Shown here in pieces: positions 60,210 to 64,000 of a DNA stretch of 64,000 nucleotides. The DNA comes from Planctomycetota bacterium (GTDB lineage Bacteria; Planctomycetota; Phycisphaerae; FEN-1346). The stretch is taken from the NCBI GenBank assembly GCA_030602705.1, contig JAUVZF010000011.1, forward strand, positions 1-64,000, given 5' to 3'. The notes under the pieces are model-generated. The model saw nothing but the letters and a program-made list of their open reading frames with translations, had not been told where the DNA came from and ran no database searches. How positions within the stretch are numbered: position 1 is the first letter of the stretch; each line of letters begins with the position of its first letter. The translations under genes and the position numbers were made by a program.

Positions 60210-60467
60210 GGCGTGGGGCGCATCGCTTTTAACGCAGAGGTCGCAGCCGGCCACGGCACGGGCCGTACCCGTGCCAGGGAGAGGGCAGAGACCGCAGAGA
60301 ACGGCCAAACAGACAGAGTGACGGAACAGCACGCGCGGCCCGTACGGGCCGTGTTGCTTTGTGGTCCGTGTGACACGGGCCCCCGCGCGCCGGGACCCGG
60401 CCGTGCTCTTCTTCCCTCGCCATGAGCCGCTTGACGCGCGAGACGGGCCGGTCTACCATGACCCGCC

Positions 60468-61436
60468 ATGTCGCGTAAGAGGTCCATCCTGCTTGCGGCG
60501 GTTGTGGCGCTGCTGGCCGTTGCTGTCTTCGTGGTTTGGCGTTACGACCTTCTGTCCAGTTGGGCCGACGAGCCTGCTCCGCTGATCGCCCCGGAACGGG
60601 CACCGCTCGCCGAGGGGCAGATCGACATCCGCGTCATGAGTTTCAACATCCTCGACGCAACCAAGCGCCTGCGCATCACCCGCTGGGACCAGCGCAAGGC
60701 CCTGGCGGTGGAGGTCATCAACGCGTTCGATCCCGACCTCTTGGGCACGCAGGAAGCGCAGCTGTTCCAGGCCGAGTACCTCGACCAGCATCTTCCCGGC
60801 CATCATCTCGTCGGCGTCGGCCGTCGCGACGGCAGAGATGAGGGCCAGTTCGTCGCCATCTTCTTCAAGCGCGACCGCTTCGAGAAACTCGCCGAAGGCC
60901 ACTTCTGGCTGAGCGAGACGCCCGACGTTCCCGGCAGCAAAGACTGGTTGAGCCCCGTGCCGCGCGTCGTCTCGTGGGTCAAACTGCGCTCGCGGTCACG
61001 ACCGGCACCGGCATTCTTCTACTTCAACACGCACGTTGACCCGGTCTCGGTGTGGGCGCGAAACGAATCGGCCGTGCTGTTGCGCAAGCGCGTTGCCGCG
61101 ATCGCCGGCCATGCGCCGGTCGTCGTCACAGGAGATTTCAACTCGAATGAGGGGGCCAAGTGCTACCGGCTGATGCTGGACGATTCAGGCGGCCTCGGCC
61201 TGGGGCTGATCGACAGTTACCGGCGCGTTCATCCGGTGGAGCAGGGCAACGAGGGCACGTGGCACGGTCCGGGCGGCATCCGTCCCGACCGCCGCATCGA
61301 CTGGATCCTGCACACACCGCACTTTACGCCCCTCGCCGCCGGCATCGACCGCACGCAGAAGGACGGCCAATACCCTTCCGACCACTTCCCCGTCACGGCT
61401 GTGTTGCGGCTGAGCGGATCGCCTGAGGATCGCTGA
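60468..61436 (+). CDS. Endonuclease/exonuclease/phosphatase-family protein with N-terminal membrane anchor
   Basis: VMSFNILDATKRL; LLGTQEAQLFQ; VVVTGDFNSNEGAKCYRL; YPSDHFPVTAVL. Confidence 0.88.
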   Translation: MSRKRSILLAAVVALLAVAVFVVWRYDLLSSWADEPAPLIAPERAPLAEGQIDIRVMSFNILDATKRLRITRWDQRKALAVEVINAFDPDLLGTQEAQLFQAEYLDQHLPGHHLVGVGRRDGRDEGQFVAIFFKRDRFEKLAEGHFWLSETPDVPGSKDWLSPVPRVVSWVKLRSRSRPAPAFFYFNTHVDPVSVWARNESAVLLRKRVAAIAGHAPVVVTGDFNSNEGAKCYRLMLDDSGGLGLGLIDSYRRVHPVEQGNEGTWHGPGGIRPDRRIDWILHTPHFTPLAAGIDRTQKDGQYPSDHFPVTAVLRLSGSPEDR

Positions 61437-61480
61437 CTTCTGTGACCGCCAAATCCCGAAGGCTTCGCCACGCGGTGCGC

Positions 61481-61509
61481 TTGACACACACCGACGTCGA
61501 AGGTATAGT
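61481..61509 (+). promoter_or_regulatory. sigma70-like promoter for FHA-GAF kinase
   Basis: TTGACA-N17-TATAGT. Confidence 0.65.
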
Positions 61510-61680
61510 TAGCATAAGACACGTCGTTTGAGGGCAGCCTCCCGGATCGTGCCGGGCGGGGGGACGGTAGAAGTTGGTTTTTTTCGCAAGCCGGACGCCC
61601 GGTCATCCGTATATCTTTGTGAACGACCATTCGCCGACGGGCACGATAAAGCACTTCGCGGTTTCGTTGATGGGAACGAT

Positions 61681-63420
61681 ATGCCCACACTGACGATCAT
61701 CCAGGGCCCCGACCACGGGAAGACGTTCGACGCCGAAGGGCTCTCCTCCACCATCGGGCGCGACCCGACGTGCGACGTCCCGCTCCGCGATCCGGGCGTC
61801 AGCCGGCGCCACGCCCGGTTCGAGTGGCAGGATAACCGGTGCATCCTGAAAGACCTCGGCTCCGCCAACGGCACGTTCGTCAACGGCATCCGGATCAGGG
61901 ACGCCGAGGTCCAGACGGGCGACCAAGTCCGCGTGGGCAACACCATCCTGACGGTGAACCAGCCGCCCGGACCGGGCGCGCTGTTCGATCACCGCGGGCT
62001 GCCCATCCAGGTCGATACGGAAGGCCGTGTCGACAGTTCGATCATCACGACGGCCCGGGCCAGCGGCGAGCCCCACACGGCGTTCGTCGGCGGCGAGGAC
62101 ATGGCCGACATGCGCACCAGCATCGTCGGCCTGCGTGCCCTCTACCACATCGCCGAGATGCTGGCCCAGGACTACGACATCGACCGCCTGCTGTCGGGCA
62201 TCATGGACATGATCTTCGACGTCGTCGATGCCGACCGGGGCTTCATCCTGCTCAAGGAAAAAGGCTCCGGGCCGATGGTCCCCAAAGCGATCCGCTACCG
62301 CGAGGAACTCCTGGAACAGATCCGGCGCGAACAGGCCGGAAGCCAGGAAGTGGCCGCAGACACGCAACTGGGCGAGCCGGCCGATGAGACCGAAGAGAAA
62401 GCCGAGCGGACCGCACCCATCTGCGTCTCAAGGACCATCATCAACTACGTCATGCAGCGCGGCGAGGGCGTCCTGACGACAAACGCCATGCAGGACCAGC
62501 GATTCGAAGAAGGCGAAAGCGTCCAGGACTTCGGCATCCGCAGCGCCATCTGCGTCCCCGTCAAGAGCCGCGACGAGATCCTCGGCATCATCCACGTCGA
62601 TACCCACGTCAGCCAGGGTCAGTTCTCGCCCGAAGACCTGAAGTTGATGACCGCCATCGGATGCCAGACGGCCCTGGCCGTCGAGAACGCTTACCTGATG
62701 GCCGGCCAAGTCCAGCAGGAACGTCTGGCGGCCGTCGGGCAGGCCATCGCCAGCCTCTCGCACTACATCAGGAACATCCTCCAGGGCATCCAGGGCGGGT
62801 CGCACGCCGTTGAGAGCGGCTTGGACCGTGGGGAACTGGAATCGGTCGGCAAAGGCTGGGAGGTCGTCGGCCGCAACCTGCACCGCATCAACGCCCTGGT
62901 GCTCGACATGCTCTCCTACAGCCGCCAGGCCGCGCCGAACCTCCAGCAAATGTCGGTCAACGCGGTCGTCCGCGAAGTGGCCGAACTCGCCCAGACGGCC
63001 GCCAAGGAAAAGGAAATCACACTCACGACGAAACTCGACACCACGCTGCCGGAGATCCCGATCGACCCCGACGGCCTGCACCACGCCTGCCTCAACCTCC
63101 TGTCGAACGCCATCGAGGCCGCGCCGCCCCTGAAGGGCAAAGTCGAAGTGGCGACACGCCTCTCGCCCCACGCCAGCGAGGTCTGGATCACCGTGGCCGA
63201 CAACGGGCCCGGCATCCCCCACGGCGAGCAGCAGCACATCTTCAACGCCTTCTACTCCACCAAGGGCTACAAAGGCACGGGCCTCGGGCTGGCGGCTGCC
63301 CAGCGGATCGTCGAGGACCACGGTGGATTCATCTCGCTGAACTCCGAGCCGGGCGAAGGTTCGGCCTTCGTCATCCATTTGCCCAGAAACTCGACCAACA
63401 GAGCGCCTGAGCCCGATTAG
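61681..63420 (+). CDS. FHA-GAF sensor histidine kinase
   Basis: IGRDPTCDVPLRDPGVSRRHARFEW...LGSANGTFVNG FHA; GAF-like ISAICVPVKSRDEILGIIHVDT; GTGLGLAAAQRIVEDHGG HATPase. Confidence 0.9.
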   Translation: MPTLTIIQGPDHGKTFDAEGLSSTIGRDPTCDVPLRDPGVSRRHARFEWQDNRCILKDLGSANGTFVNGIRIRDAEVQTGDQVRVGNTILTVNQPPGPGALFDHRGLPIQVDTEGRVDSSIITTARASGEPHTAFVGGEDMADMRTSIVGLRALYHIAEMLAQDYDIDRLLSGIMDMIFDVVDADRGFILLKEKGSGPMVPKAIRYREELLEQIRREQAGSQEVAADTQLGEPADETEEKAERTAPICVSRTIINYVMQRGEGVLTTNAMQDQRFEEGESVQDFGIRSAICVPVKSRDEILGIIHVDTHVSQGQFSPEDLKLMTAIGCQTALAVENAYLMAGQVQQERLAAVGQAIASLSHYIRNILQGIQGGSHAVESGLDRGELESVGKGWEVVGRNLHRINALVLDMLSYSRQAAPNLQQMSVNAVVREVAELAQTAAKEKEITLTTKLDTTLPEIPIDPDGLHHACLNLLSNAIEAAPPLKGKVEVATRLSPHASEVWITVADNGPGIPHGEQQHIFNAFYSTKGYKGTGLGLAAAQRIVEDHGGFISLNSEPGEGSAFVIHLPRNSTNRAPEPD

Positions 63421-63426
63421 TGCGGC

Positions 63427-63857
63427 CGGCCGTCGGTCACACTGATCGCAGCCGAGATTCCGCCCTGAGCGCAGCCGAACGGGTCTCGCCGCTGCCGGGA
63501 TATGCCGCCTGCTCTATAACACTTACGTCAATTTTCACCTTGCCGAAACGGGCAAATGCGCGCTTTTTTTGCCTCGGAGCCCCGTTTCTAGGCCGTGAGG
63601 GGCGATTTGGGCCAAAATGTTAAGATAGGTAAGGCAAAACGCGCTGGTTTTTGTTCCGTTTTTGCGATTTTTGTGTCCGTTTTTGTCCGTTTTTGTTCCG
63701 TTTTGTTCCGTTTTTGAGGGGTTTTTGAGGGGGCAAAATTGATGTAAGTCACCTATGCCAAAATGGCAGGCCGGACGGGAGGGCCGCAGGGACCGAAAAG
63801 TTGTTAGAGTTCTAACAAAACTGAGGGAGGGCGAGGATTTTGTTAGAGTTCTAACAA
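63427..63857 (-). repeat. Repeat element copy B (inverted relative to copy A)
   Basis: Palindromes TTGTTAGAGTTCTAACAA at 63801-63818 and 63840-63857; TIR-bounded unit 63520-63750. Confidence 0.85.
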
Positions 63858-63864
63858 AAAGGCA

Positions 63865-63928
63865 GGGAATGGGGAATGGGGCATGGGGAATAGGCAATTG
63901 CGGATTTCGGATTGCGGATTGCGGATTG
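63865..63928. repeat. Heptanucleotide tandem repeats (GGGGAAT-type then GCGGATT-type)
   Basis: GGGAATGGGGAATGGGGCATGGGGAAT and GCGGATTTCGGATTGCGGATTGCGGATTG. Confidence 0.8.
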
Positions 63929-64000
63929 AAAAGCAACGAATAACAAGCCGGCGTGCTACAGCCCTTTTAGCCGCGACCCGGCCTGTCCGGCGTAGCCTTG

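Overview
GC-rich bacterial chromosome segment, probably from a Planctomycetota/Phycisphaerae-like organism (inferred from HzsA-related PD40/multihaem proteins, an SHD1-like domain, GH32/GH42-like hydrolases and dispersed palindromic repeats). Housekeeping and metabolic genes: nucleotide-sugar dehydrogenase, malate dehydrogenase, rhomboid protease, L31 (rpmE), rnfE-rnfA-rnfB, DinG-like helicase, Xer recombinase, galK, trpD, glnS, xylA, GTP-PEPCK, and two sensor kinases. Two lower-GC accessory segments (about 5.3-9.5 kb and 42.4-46.05 kb) each carry a GH32 protein, each lies next to an HzsA-like triheme protein, and they share a short boundary sequence. The second ends at a duplicated 3' fragment of trpD. 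Next comes the most interesting locus, a two-gene operon at 46265-51429. It encodes a zinc-ribbon DNA methyltransferase with a possible nuclease-like C-terminus and an AAA+ ATPase with a C-terminal HEPN-like Rx4H motif, and is a candidate uncharacterised defence or DNA-processing system. A ~420 bp repeat lies directly downstream and has an inverted partner ~12 kb away. Other notable features: L31 with an RGG/acidic extension, two in-frame TAG interruptions, an S24 repressor with an adjacent palindromic operator, an integron-integrase-like relic, and a 211 bp insertion between rnfA and rnfB flanked by 21 bp direct repeats. All assignments come from reading the sequence; no searches were run.
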